A stretch of DNA of 64,000 bases from positions 1-64,000 of the forward strand of contig JABIAY010000049.1 of the NCBI GenBank assembly GCA_018653085.1, written 5' to 3'. Shown here piece by piece: positions 26,497 through 34,813 of this stretch. Position numbers and translations under genes: made by a program. Below the pieces are notes generated by a model. That model ran no database searches. It saw only the letters and a list, made by a program, of their open reading frames with translations, and was not told where the DNA came from. The first letter of the stretch is position 1; each line of letters opens with the position of its first letter. The DNA comes from Nitrospina sp. Its GTDB lineage: Bacteria; Nitrospinota; Nitrospinia; Nitrospinales; VA-1.

Positions 26497-26697
26497 ATGG
26501 CAGAAGGAAAAGTAAAATGGTTTAACGAAGGCAAGGGTTATGGATTCATTGAGTCCGAGAGCGGCAAAGATCTTTTTGTTCATTTCTCAGAGATTCAAGG
26601 AGAAGGTTTTAAGACTCTTACAGAAGGCCAGTCGGTTGAATTTGAGGAAGGCATGGGGCAGAAAGGCCCACAGGCCACCCAAGTGGTACCCAAATAA
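26497..26697 (+). CDS. Cold-shock-domain protein (CspA family)
   Basis: 66 residues, one complete cold-shock domain that binds single-stranded RNA/DNA and melts secondary structure. RNP1 is KGYGFIES and RNP2 LFVHFSE; the start is [12 protein letters not shown]. Length and motifs match the family exactly. AGGAG stands nine bases before the ATG. The gene is alone, with a long leader and two strong hairpin terminators behind it, typical of a highly expressed RNA. Whether it is cold-induced or constitutive cannot be read. Confidence 0.97.
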   Translation: MAEGKVKWFNEGKGYGFIESESGKDLFVHFSEIQGEGFKTLTEGQSVEFEEGMGQKGPQATQVVPK

Positions 26698-26710
26698 GAA
26701 CCCACTATTA

Positions 26711-26744
26711 TCCGGCAGAACTTTGACTCTGCCGGAGTCTTTTT
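26711..26744 (+). terminator. Rho-independent terminator of the csp gene
   Basis: CCGGCAGA-ACTTTGAC-TCTGCCGG is a perfect stem followed by AGTCTTTTT, 14 bp after the stop. Confidence 0.92.
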
Positions 26745-26759
26745 AGTCCATATTTACGT

Positions 26760-26799
26760 AAAGGGGCTCGGCCAAATGGCCGGGCCCCTTTTCTTTTTA
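26760..26799. terminator. Second, G/C-rich terminator hairpin
   Basis: AAGGGGCTCGGCC-AAAT-GGCCGGGCCCCTT with one G-T wobble, followed by TTCTTTTT; a backup terminator for csp. Just beyond is a run of C (26808-26818). Confidence 0.85.
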
Positions 26800-26941
26800 G
26801 CGCAGACCCCCCCCCCCACCCGCTTCTTTCCGTATCGCCACCTCAGATTCCAGGTCAAAAGTGACACGAGTCAATAATTGGCTCAATAGTTGCACTTATA
26901 AAATATGCATCTATATGTCAATTTTTTGGAAAGGGAATACC

Positions 26942-27100
26942 ATGACTGCAAGTACCAAAAAGCGCAATGTGAGGCCCAAAACTCTCAAAAACCCTGAAGT
27001 ACCCGGCAAAAATTGCACACCTAAGGAAAAGTCTATGAGTACAGTCGCCAAATTAATGGCTACTTTCTACGGTATTGAGCAAGGTGTTGAACGAAATTAA
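26942..27100 (+). CDS. Small basic hypothetical protein, 52 aa
   Basis: From ATG 26942, eight bases after GGAAAGGGAA, reads MTASTKKRNVRPKTLKNPEV and ends MATFYGIEQGVERN. It is Lys/Arg/Pro-rich at the N-terminus and lacks membrane segments. No family known to me. A longer frame from 26861 exists but has no ribosome site. It is followed 18 bp later by another small basic gene, and the two probably form one transcript. Confidence 0.65.
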   Translation: MTASTKKRNVRPKTLKNPEVPGKNCTPKEKSMSTVAKLMATFYGIEQGVERN

Positions 27101-27118
27101 ACTTTCAAAGGATTTCTC

Positions 27119-27298
27119 ATGCTTACAACTACGGATCGAAAAGCGGATACTCAAAGGACTGGAATACCCAGGCGATATGATACCGAGATGGAAAAGAGGC
27201 TGATGGTGGATAATCTCAGACTTGCGGTAGAAATCTATGGGAAGGATCAACTGCGAAAGCAGTTTAAAAGTAGAAAAAAGAAAAATACCTGCAACTAG
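27119..27298 (+). CDS. Small basic hypothetical protein, 59 aa
   Basis: ATG 27119 follows AAAGGA at seven bases. The protein reads MLTTTDRKADTQRTGIPRRY, then an amphipathic helix EMEKRLMVDNLRLAVEIYGK, then KQFKSRKKKNTCN. Charge is strongly positive at the C-terminus. Close spacing to the 52-aa gene and a good ribosome site favour it over the opposite-strand frame that overlaps it. Function unknown; nucleic acid binding is possible from composition. Confidence 0.6.
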   Translation: MLTTTDRKADTQRTGIPRRYDTEMEKRLMVDNLRLAVEIYGKDQLRKQFKSRKKKNTCN

Positions 27299-27384
27299 GC
27301 TCCGCGAGTTCAAGTAGCCCTTTTGGTGCCAGTTTTACCAACTGATCGGGCCCAACTCTTAAGCTGTTTTTTTTTGCTGCAATG

Positions 27385-28290
27385 TTAAATCACACGGCGC
27401 GCTATTGTGAGGAGATGTTGCAGGGAGCTTTCAACGGAGATCGCTTTCGTTTGTCTGGCTTTTACAGCAGAAATCAGACTGTTGTGGATGTTCCCATCGT
27501 AAGCCGTGACGGCTGTACCCATGAGCAAGTTGAAATGGTCGTCCGATGAGCCGATGGAGGCCAAGCCAAGTTCCTGTGAATAAGATTCCTGATATCCATG
27601 CCCCGATGATATATCTTCTATCCCATCGACCAGCCCAGTAAGGTTTTCTTTTACCCACTTAATGGATGCACCAAAAGGGTGTGTTTTCTTTTTTTCTGGA
27701 TGTGGGACGATTGATATTCCCCCAAAGGGTTCAATTCTTGGAATCACATCAAGCATAGAGACGAACTGGTAATCAAAGTCAGAAAATTGAAGTGAAATGT
27801 CGGAGACTTTTTCCAAAGATAAGTATTCCGGGTCCAGAATGATAATCAGATGTCCATCCATAGTGCTTATTTCAAAAGCAGGGTACGCTTTGATCGGTTT
27901 GGTGGTTTCATCCCATTCATTAATACATTGAGCCTGCTCCTTTAGAGAAGCGACTATGGTCTCGATCAAAAATTTCCCCGGAATTAAATGATCGGTAATA
28001 ACTACATAGTCCAGCCCCAGGAAGGCGGCTCTTTTCAGTATGTTTTGTACCGAGTGCGATCCATCTGAAAAAGTGGAGTGGCAATGCGTCTCGCCCAATA
28101 TCAGATCAGGTTGTTCATTTTTAAGATGAGTGATATTTTTACGAATCCTTGAGTCCAGAAAATATCGGGCGGTTAAATCCGCGAAAGGCTTCGCCATATG
28201 ACGTTTTGTGGCAAACCAGGGGCCTCCATCACTGGGAATAAAATGACGTTGTTCCTTCTGGATAAATTTTGGTGTTGTGATTCTATTCAT
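27385..28290 (-). CDS. PHP-domain metal-dependent phosphoesterase
   Basis: 301 residues. The polymerase-and-histidinol-phosphatase fold is seen in LILGETHCHSTFSDGSHSVQ (first metal motif HxH with the following Asp), VVITDHLIPGKF, AFEISTMDGHLIIIL, SIVPHPEKKKTHPF and GSSDDHFNLLMG. Each of the expected metal ligands (His, Asp, Glu) is present. Such enzymes hydrolyse phosphate esters or short oligonucleotides. Partner and substrate are not evident, since the neighbours are unrelated. ATG 28290 has no clear ribosome site. Confidence 0.85.
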   Translation of the reverse strand: MNRITTPKFIQKEQRHFIPSDGGPWFATKRHMAKPFADLTARYFLDSRIRKNITHLKNEQPDLILGETHCHSTFSDGSHSVQNILKRAAFLGLDYVVITDHLIPGKFLIETIVASLKEQAQCINEWDETTKPIKAYPAFEISTMDGHLIIILDPEYLSLEKVSDISLQFSDFDYQFVSMLDVIPRIEPFGGISIVPHPEKKKTHPFGASIKWVKENLTGLVDGIEDISSGHGYQESYSQELGLASIGSSDDHFNLLMGTAVTAYDGNIHNSLISAVKARQTKAISVESSLQHLLTIARRVI

Positions 28291-28495
28291 ATGACCGTGC
28301 TGTAGAAGGGTGTTTGCATATACTTCTATTCGGAATTATTAGGGGATTTCTGAATCCATATCTAACCCGACAAGCTAAATAAAGTTTAACCTAATATTTT
28401 CCATCATATTTATTTTTTTTCCTTCGGGCCTGATTGGGAACTAAAGTTCCAGGTCCACTGGCCCTACGCCTCTCGGGCCCCCGGCGGCTCGCCGG

Positions 28496-30028
28496 TCAGA
28501 ACCAGCTTTCGCGATCGAGGGAGCGGTACTGGATGGCTTCGGCAATGTGTTCGGACTGTAGCGATTCACTTCCAGCCAGGTCGGCAATGGTGCGGGCGAC
28601 TTTTAATATGCGGTCGTGCGCCCGGGCGCTGAGCCCCAGTTTGTCTATTGCCAGAGCCATGATCTTTTTCGAAGCTTCATCGAGTTGACACCAGGATTTC
28701 AGTTGATGCGGGTTCATGTTGGCGTTGAAATTGTTTTCGTCGTCCGGAAAGCGTTTTAACTGGACGCTTCGGGCTTGCTCAACCCGGTCAGCTATCGCCT
28801 GGGACCGTTCTCCACCGGATTCTGATGACAGGTCTTTATAGTCCAACGCCGGTACTTCGATATGCAGGTCGATGCGGTCGAGTAAGGGCCCCGATATTTT
28901 CCCCACATACTTTTTGATAGTCATGGGAGTGCATCCGCATTCTCGTTTCGGGTCGAATCGGTAACCGCAGGGGCAGGGATTCATAGCCGCCACCAGCATG
29001 AGGTTGGCGGGATAGGTGATGGAACCTGCGGCGCGTGAAATGGAGACCTCGCCGTCTTCCAGGGGTTGGCGTAATACCTCTAGAACGTTTCTTTTGAATT
29101 CGGGAAGCTCATCGAGAAACAACACGCCGTTATGCGCCATGGATACTTCCCCCGGCATGGGCACGCGCCCGCCACCGATCAACCCGGCATCGGAGATAGT
29201 GTGGTGCGGCGAACGAAAAGGGCGTAGTTTCAGGAGCCCTCCGCCGTTTTTTAACTGACCGAGCACGCTATGGATTTTTGTGCTGGTGATGGCTTCCCCC
29301 TGAGTCATGGAGGGCAGGATAGTCGGGATGCGTTTTGCCAGCATGGACTTACCGGAGCCGGGAGGTCCGATAAGCAAAATATTATGTCCGCCTGAGGCGG
29401 CAATTTCCAATGCGCGTTTGACATGGTGCTGGCCTTTGACATCGGTGAAATCCAATTCGTATTCGCTGGCGCGTGGGCTCTCGGCTTGGGTTTCAGGAGT
29501 CATTGCCTGAAGCGCCAGCTTCCCGCATAAGAATTCCACAGCCTGGGGCAGGGTTTCTATCGGATAGATGGGAATGCCTTCGATCACCGAAACTTCTGCG
29601 GCGTTTTGCGCTGGCAGAAGCACGCCTTCCATACCGTTTTCCCGTGCCATGGCGGTGATGGAGAGTCCGCCACGAATGGGTTTGACCCGGCCATCGAGAG
29701 AGAGTTCGCCGAGAATCACAAATTTTTTCAATCGCTCGTTATCGATCAGTCCGCTGGCGACAAGAATGCCGATAGCGATAGGCAGGTCGAAAGCGGAGCC
29801 TTCTTTGCGGATATCGGCGGGAGCCAGGTTGATGGTTATTCTTCGTACAGGCAGGGAAAGCTGGGTGTTGCGGATGGCGGCACTGACCCGGTCACTGCTT
29901 TCTTTGACGGCGGCATCGGGCAGACCAACGATGGACATCCCCGGCAGGCCCTGTGAAAGGTTGACTTCGACCTCGACCGGGTAACCGTCAATTCCCAGAA
30001 CCGCTCCACTGTGAACGAGTGCGACCAA
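28496..30028 (-). CDS. comM: YifB/ComM-family magnesium-chelatase-like AAA+ ATPase
   Basis: 510 residues from TTG 30028, placed four bases after AGGAGG; a GTG at 30046 opens a longer frame but overlaps the ribosome site. The N-terminal domain is of S5/LonC-like type (SAVLGIDG region; GLPGMSIVGLPDAAVKESSD). The AAA+ core has Walker A LIGPPGSGKSMLAKR and Walker B GVLFLDELPEF. A cysteine cluster (CPCGYRFDPKRECGC) precedes the C-terminal helical domain. ComM drives branch migration during natural transformation; in non-competent species its role is in recombination. A short copy of its Walker A region lies 200 bp upstream. Confidence 0.93.
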   Translation of the reverse strand: MVALVHSGAVLGIDGYPVEVEVNLSQGLPGMSIVGLPDAAVKESSDRVSAAIRNTQLSLPVRRITINLAPADIRKEGSAFDLPIAIGILVASGLIDNERLKKFVILGELSLDGRVKPIRGGLSITAMARENGMEGVLLPAQNAAEVSVIEGIPIYPIETLPQAVEFLCGKLALQAMTPETQAESPRASEYELDFTDVKGQHHVKRALEIAASGGHNILLIGPPGSGKSMLAKRIPTILPSMTQGEAITSTKIHSVLGQLKNGGGLLKLRPFRSPHHTISDAGLIGGGRVPMPGEVSMAHNGVLFLDELPEFKRNVLEVLRQPLEDGEVSISRAAGSITYPANLMLVAAMNPCPCGYRFDPKRECGCTPMTIKKYVGKISGPLLDRIDLHIEVPALDYKDLSSESGGERSQAIADRVEQARSVQLKRFPDDENNFNANMNPHQLKSWCQLDEASKKIMALAIDKLGLSARAHDRILKVARTIADLAGSESLQSEHIAEAIQYRSLDRESWF

Positions 30029-30079
30029 TTGTCCTCCTAACTTCACTATTGCCGAGTATTACCGGCAGGGAATGTTTAA

Positions 30080-30147
30080 CCCCCCTAGCCCCCCTTGACA
30101 GGGGGATTATATAAACTTCCCCCTGATAAGGGGGATTGAGGGGGTTG
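30080..30147. repeat. C/G-rich interspersed hairpin repeat
   Basis: CCCCCCTAGCCCCCCTTGAC, AGGGGG, then TTCCCCCTGATAAGGGGGAT, then TGAGGGGGTTG. The unit TTCCCCCTGATAAGGGGGAT with TGAGGGGGTTG recurs exactly at 50016-50046. A simpler relative, AACCCCCTATTTAGGGGGTT, lies at 30872-30891. Confidence 0.75.
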
Positions 30148-30221
30148 TTTGGTATGCCGATTGCGGATTCAACCTACACGAGTGGGTCATTGCGGTCAAG
30201 TCAGCATTAAATGTGAGTGGT

Positions 30222-30283
30222 GTGTGTTTTTGCCGACATCGACTTACCAGAGCCGGGAGGTCCGATAAGCAGGATATTGTGTC
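30222..30283 (-). pseudogene. Remnant of a comM/AAA+ P-loop sequence
   Basis: On the minus strand it reads HNILLIGPPGSGKSMSAK, against HNILLIGPPGSGKSMLAKRI in the intact comM. The plus-strand core CCGGGAGGTCCGATAAGCA is identical to 29358-29376. There is no open frame beyond about 20 codons. It is the surviving piece of a second comM-like copy or of a local duplication. Confidence 0.8.
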
Positions 30284-30397
30284 AATTGATCAACTCAAAT
30301 TCTCCATTGATTGACAGGGTGATTCAGAAATGGCAACATCTGGCCCGAATATAAACAAAACTTTCTTATAAACAGGATTTTAAACTTTAAAAGACGA

Positions 30398-30742
30398 ATG
30401 AATAAGAATGTATTTCGCTTGAGTATTCTGTTGTTGGTTGTTTTCGCCATTTGCATGACAACCCTTCCTGAAACCACCTCTGCTCGTATGCCTGGAGGAA
30501 TTTACTACAAAGATACCGGAGAGCTGGAACGTGTCCGGTTTAGCCACAGCATACATTTGAGTTATGGGAAAACATGTGAGGATTGCCATAACAAGATTTT
30601 CCAAAAGAGAGTGGGCCGTGCTGATGTTGGAAATGCCATGACCATGAAAACTATGGGAGAGGGTAAATTTTGCGGAGCCTGCCACAATGGCGAACAAGCC
30701 TTTAGCGTTGAAAGCGACTGCGACCAATGTCACTTCAGGTAG
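30398..30742 (+). CDS. Secreted triheme c7-type cytochrome
   Basis: 114 residues. A Sec signal (LSILLLVVFAICMTTLPETT SAR) precedes a mature part of about 85 residues with exactly three CXXCH sites: Cys60-His64, Cys92-His96 and Cys108-His112. Candidate axial histidines occur in FSHSIHLSYG. The size, spacing and GKFCGACHNGEQAF phrase match the c7-type triheme cytochrome domain, low-potential periplasmic carriers. No oxidoreductase neighbours it, so its partner is unknown. The ATG has only a weak purine-rich region (AAAAGACGA) before it. Confidence 0.88.
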   Translation: MNKNVFRLSILLLVVFAICMTTLPETTSARMPGGIYYKDTGELERVRFSHSIHLSYGKTCEDCHNKIFQKRVGRADVGNAMTMKTMGEGKFCGACHNGEQAFSVESDCDQCHFR

Positions 30743-31041
30743 CTGGGTTGGTTACGAAAAGTTAAACAGTGATATGTTTTTTCCCTGCCTTAAATTTCCC
30801 CCGCTTGGTGGAACATCAGGATCTTCCCACCAAAATTGTCACAGTTTCGTCAATTAACCCCATTTTGCCCAAACCCCCTATTTAGGGGGTTGTCTGACAA
30901 CGGAATAAGTACTATTATTGGCACAGCTAATTTTCTACCTTCCGAATTTTTACCTGCTCCGGCGGGTTACGCACTTCATAATAAAACATCAGAAATAGAG
31001 TTCTTAAACTTTAAGGTTTAATCTTACGGGGAGAAAGATTT
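30743..31041. other. Intergenic region before the beta-helix operon
   Basis: Contains the perfect palindrome AACCCCCTA-TT-TAGGGGGTT (30872-30891) without a T-tract and the inverted repeat TTAAAC-TTTAAG-GTTTAA (31003-31020) close to the first beta-helix gene. The latter could be an operator. No reading frame or RNA gene is supported. Confidence 0.4.
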
Positions 31042-32922
31042 ATGAATCGCCTACCTACAGTTATATCTCTTTTCACAGTTTTATTTCTATTAACTACTTC
31101 TTCAGTCGCGTTCGCGCAAAACGGTAAGCCTACTTCACCGCCAGGGCAGGCCAGTGGTGGAGTGCAAGCCCTTGAGCAACAACATAATGATGATATTACT
31201 AACCTGCAAGGTCAGATCACCAGCAACGATGGTGATATTTCTAATCTTCAGGGACAGGTAAATACCACCAACTCGAATGTGTCGACACTGGACGCAAGTA
31301 CCACGTCATCGGTAAACAGCCTTCAGGGGCAGGTCACAAGCAATGATGGAGATATTTTAAACCTTCAGAGCCAAATAACCAGTAACGATGGAGACATCAC
31401 TGATCTTCAAGCAAAGGACGCTGATCTGCAAAACCAGATCACCGGCAATGATGGGGACATCACCAACCTACAGGGTCAAATCACTTCTAATGATGGCGAT
31501 ATAACCAATTTGCAGGGACAGATTACATCCAACGACACAGATATTTCAAACCTGCAAACTCAGCAGGGCGCAGACACTACCAGTCTTCAAAATCAAATTA
31601 CGTCCAATGATGGAGATATCGCGAATCTTCAGGGTCAGGTAACGTCTAATGACGGGGATATTACAGGCTTACAAACTCAAATTAATAGCACCAACGCTCT
31701 ACTCACACAGGGTGCAGGAAGTGGGGTGGATGCTGACTTGGTTGATGGGCTTCATGCCAATGAGATCATTGATGCGGCAGTAAATGCGGCCGGCGATGAA
31801 GTACGAATTCCTATTTCTTCAGTACCGTTCACCATTGAGTTAAACGATCCTAAGTCCTACTTTCTTGCTTCAGATTTAACGATCGCCAATACCACTGATC
31901 ATGGCATCGTTGTCAAAGGGGATGGCGTTACGATTGATCTCAATGGCTTCTCCCTGACTGGACCAGGAAGAGGTAACGGAACTGGGATAGGTATTTTGAT
32001 TCAATCCAAATTTAATGTGACAATCAAAAACGGCATGGTGCGTCGATTTGGCAGTCATGGAATTGTCGATGATGCTTCACAATTTGGCAATACTGTTGGA
32101 CATCGGGTGACCAATGTCGTATCCAGAGAAAACGGAGGACATGGGATCTCTCTTATAAATGGCCTTAATGGTGGCGGCCATGCATTGGTTCGTGAATCAT
32201 GGGCCGCAGCGAATGGACTGGGAGGAATCTTTGTGGGTACCGGTTCGAGAGTGATTGGAAGCACCTCGGTTGCCAATGTCGGCACTGGAATCATAGGTCT
32301 GGATGACATATTTTTTTCAGGAAACACCGTTAGAAAGAATGCCATCGCCGGGATCGTTGCAGGGCAAGGTTCCCGAGTTATTGGGAATACGGTTGTATCC
32401 AATGTGCAGGGAGGAATCAACGTTGGGTCGACCTCCAAAGTAAAAGGTAATTTGGTGAGAAACAATGGAGGCCATGGAATTCAAACCGGCAGTGCGGCCT
32501 CCGTGGAAGAGAATGTTGTTCAAACTAGTGCGGGACGAGGAATATTTGCTGGTTTCTTTAATTTGGTCAAAGAAAATAATGTTAGCAATAGTGTTTTGTC
32601 AGGAATATATTCCGGGAATGAATCCATGATTTATGACAATACATCGACTGGCAATAATACTTCCCAGACGGATTCTGAAGCGGGGATATTTGCCCAGTTC
32701 AGTTCAAGAATAGTAAGAAATAATTCCCAGCAAAACTGGCGTGCCAACATCCATGTGACCGGATCAGGTAATGTGATTGAAGAAAACTCCATGTTTTATA
32801 TAAGCGGAGTTCACGGTTATGGAATCAGGTTTCAAGGTAGCGGTATTTATAAGAACAATGCTTCTTTTGGAGGGAGCCCTGATTACTCGGGTGGCACCAA
32901 CAAAGGGGGAAACCATCCATAG
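31042..32922 (+). CDS. Secreted beta-helix surface protein with 14-residue-repeat stalk
   Basis: 626 residues. A Sec signal ends in SSVAFAQ (about residue 26). Residues about 45-220 consist of imperfect 14-residue units LQGQITSNDGDITN, a double-heptad pattern expected to form a trimeric coiled-coil-like stalk. A joint [20 protein letters not shown] follows, then the sugar-degrading-type right-handed parallel beta-helix (repeated coils such as NGGHGISL, GIFVGTGSRVIG, GIVAGQGSRVIGN) to residue 626. There is no membrane anchor or sorting motif. The head resembles NosD/pectate-lyase-like PbH1 repeats, but no catalytic residues are recognised. It is followed 80 bp later by a paralogue and then by a signal-peptidase-like gene. 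GGGGAG lies 9 bases before the ATG. Confidence 0.82.
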   Translation: MNRLPTVISLFTVLFLLTTSSVAFAQNGKPTSPPGQASGGVQALEQQHNDDITNLQGQITSNDGDISNLQGQVNTTNSNVSTLDASTTSSVNSLQGQVTSNDGDILNLQSQITSNDGDITDLQAKDADLQNQITGNDGDITNLQGQITSNDGDITNLQGQITSNDTDISNLQTQQGADTTSLQNQITSNDGDIANLQGQVTSNDGDITGLQTQINSTNALLTQGAGSGVDADLVDGLHANEIIDAAVNAAGDEVRIPISSVPFTIELNDPKSYFLASDLTIANTTDHGIVVKGDGVTIDLNGFSLTGPGRGNGTGIGILIQSKFNVTIKNGMVRRFGSHGIVDDASQFGNTVGHRVTNVVSRENGGHGISLINGLNGGGHALVRESWAAANGLGGIFVGTGSRVIGSTSVANVGTGIIGLDDIFFSGNTVRKNAIAGIVAGQGSRVIGNTVVSNVQGGINVGSTSKVKGNLVRNNGGHGIQTGSAASVEENVVQTSAGRGIFAGFFNLVKENNVSNSVLSGIYSGNESMIYDNTSTGNNTSQTDSEAGIFAQFSSRIVRNNSQQNWRANIHVTGSGNVIEENSMFYISGVHGYGIRFQGSGIYKNNASFGGSPDYSGGTNKGGNHP

Positions 32923-33002
32923 ATGATGGCTTTCTTGAGGCTTAACTACGAAGGTATAAAAAATTAACTTTTTGCTACATCAATTCTTGTGGGGAGAAAG
33001 TC

Positions 33003-34787
33003 ATGGCAACTGTTATTAAGCGGTCAGTTTTAGTTTTTAGTTTAACGATTCTGTTTCTATTCGTTCAGTTGGGGGGAGGGTTGGTGTTGAACGATACTGC
33101 TTTCACAAGTGTGGCTTTTGCGCAAAAGAAGGGCAAGGATAAGAAGGAAGAGAACGAAGATAAAAACAAGCTGAAGGGCAATAAGCGGTTACGGGCGGCA
33201 GTGAGTGACTTGCAAGCGGAAACCGCTGACCTGCAAACCCAAATCAATACCATTGAACTTACACCGGGACCACAGGGGGCTACCGGAGCGGCAGGGGCTG
33301 ACGGTTCTGATGGCGCAACAGGTGCAACCGGTCCTCAAGGACCGCAGGGTGATACAGGTTTGACCGGAGCAAAAGGCGATACTGGGTCACAGGGCGTTCA
33401 AGGTCCGAAAGGTGACACAGGAGCGGCAGGGGCTGATGGTTCTGATGGCGCAACAGGTGCTACCGGTCCTCAAGGGCCGCAGGGTGATACAGGTTTGACT
33501 GGGGCAAAAGGCGATACTGGGTCACAGGGCGTTCAAGGTCCGAAAGGTGATACAGGAGCGGCAGGGGCTAATGGTTCTGATGGCGCAACAGGGGCAACAG
33601 GTGCTACTGGTCCGCAAGGGGATACGGGTCCTCAGGGTCCAGCCGGTATTGTGGCGCAGGGTACAGGCAGTGGACTGGATGCGGACCTGTTGGATGGTTT
33701 GCACGCTAATGAAATCATCGATGCCGCTGGTTCTGAAGTGCGTATTCCCATTTCCGCAATTTCATCTTCGGGGTTTGGTATCACTCAGCCCGGTTCCTAC
33801 TATTTTACGGGTGATTTGATATCACCCTCTTCGGCCTTTGCCATCGTTGTACAAGCGGATAATGTGACGATCGACCTCAATGGTTTCAGTTTGATCGGTC
33901 CCGGGTCCACTCCTGTTGACGTTAATAATACAGGTATCTTATTTAGTAACAAGACCAACATCGAAATCCGCAATGGAACAATTCGCAACTTCGCAGGGTA
34001 TGGCATTCGGGAAAATGCCGCTGGAACTGGACACAGGGTTATCAATATGCGAATCCATTCGAATGGTGCTAACGGGATCAGCCTTGGTGGGGGAAGTCAC
34101 GTTGTTAAAGATTGCACCGTCTTGAACAATGGCATGGCTGGGATTTATTTGGGCGATGTGGCCATTGTTAGAAATTGCATCTCAAGGGGTAATGGAGATA
34201 CTGGCATTCGTACTGGGGCCCAATCTCAAATTATTGATAATACAGCGTCAAATAATGGTTCCCACGGTATTTCAACGGGTGGTTCATCCATGGTAAAAGC
34301 TAATGTTTTACACGCAAATTCTGGAGACGGCATCCATGCAAACTATACGGCAAACGTAGAGGGGAACAACCTTTCTGATAATCAGGGCGTGGGGATATTT
34401 GCGCTAGCGTACAGTCTGGTAAGCAATAATAATATTTTAAGTAGCACACTTTCGGGAATTAAGGTGACCGATAGTTCGAGGGTTATAAATAACCAGCTAT
34501 ACGGGAATAACACTGGAGTGAGCGGAGAAGCGGGGATTACTGTCAGAGGTGGTGTTCAAGTCACTGGCAATCACATAAGGGAAAGCGGATCTGCAAATAT
34601 TTTAGTAACGGGGACAATTAACCAAATTGAAGGTAATGCAATGAGCTATCTTATAGGGTTTGGTAGATCTGGGATTAAAATTTCAGGAACCGGTAATTAT
34701 TATGCCAATAACCGTTCCCATGGAGGAGGTCCGAACTATGACGTGGCTTCCGGGAATACTAGTGGAGGCGGCAATGTTGAGTTTTAA
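33003..34787 (+). CDS. Secreted beta-helix protein with collagen-like stalk
   Basis: 594 residues. A long signal ends in FTSVAFAQ, then a Lys/Glu-rich segment ([18 protein letters not shown]), a short coiled coil ([20 protein letters not shown]), and from about residue 88 some 42 Gly-X-Y triplets ([19 protein letters not shown]...) in three near-identical 45-residue units. The joint [20 protein letters not shown] is almost the same as in the upstream gene. The remaining 370 residues are a right-handed beta-helix with PbH1 coils ([36 protein letters not shown]). Bacterial collagen-like stalks form trimers at the cell surface. It shares leader motif TGGGGAGAAAG with the upstream gene. Confidence 0.85.
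   Translation: MATVIKRSVLVFSLTILFLFVQLGGGLVLNDTAFTSVAFAQKKGKDKKEENEDKNKLKGNKRLRAAVSDLQAETADLQTQINTIELTPGPQGATGAAGADGSDGATGATGPQGPQGDTGLTGAKGDTGSQGVQGPKGDTGAAGADGSDGATGATGPQGPQGDTGLTGAKGDTGSQGVQGPKGDTGAAGANGSDGATGATGATGPQGDTGPQGPAGIVAQGTGSGLDADLLDGLHANEIIDAAGSEVRIPISAISSSGFGITQPGSYYFTGDLISPSSAFAIVVQADNVTIDLNGFSLIGPGSTPVDVNNTGILFSNKTNIEIRNGTIRNFAGYGIRENAAGTGHRVINMRIHSNGANGISLGGGSHVVKDCTVLNNGMAGIYLGDVAIVRNCISRGNGDTGIRTGAQSQIIDNTASNNGSHGISTGGSSMVKANVLHANSGDGIHANYTANVEGNNLSDNQGVGIFALAYSLVSNNNILSSTLSGIKVTDSSRVINNQLYGNNTGVSGEAGITVRGGVQVTGNHIRESGSANILVTGTINQIEGNAMSYLIGFGRSGIKISGTGNYYANNRSHGGGPNYDVASGNTSGGGNVEF
33285..33640 (+). repeat. 135-bp tandem repeat encoding collagen-like units
   Basis: GGAGCGGCAGGGGCT recurs at 33285, 33420 and 33555, a period of exactly 135 bp (45 codons, 15 GXY triplets). 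Copies one and two are nearly identical; the third is shortened. High identity suggests recent expansion or gene conversion and a potential for copy-number change. Confidence 0.9.
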
Positions 34788-34813
34788 AGTTTCTATTCAT
34801 AAGGGTTAGATAA

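Noticed and set aside
27053-27313. 86-residue minus-strand frame
   Set aside because: Overlaps the plus-strand 59-aa gene, which has a better ribosome site and operon context.
31200-31700. CRISPR-like repeat of about 42 bp
   Set aside because: In-frame 14-codon protein repeat with gradual divergence and no spacers.
33285-33640. CRISPR-like regular repeats
   Set aside because: The 135-bp period is in frame, encodes GXY triplets and has no unique spacers.
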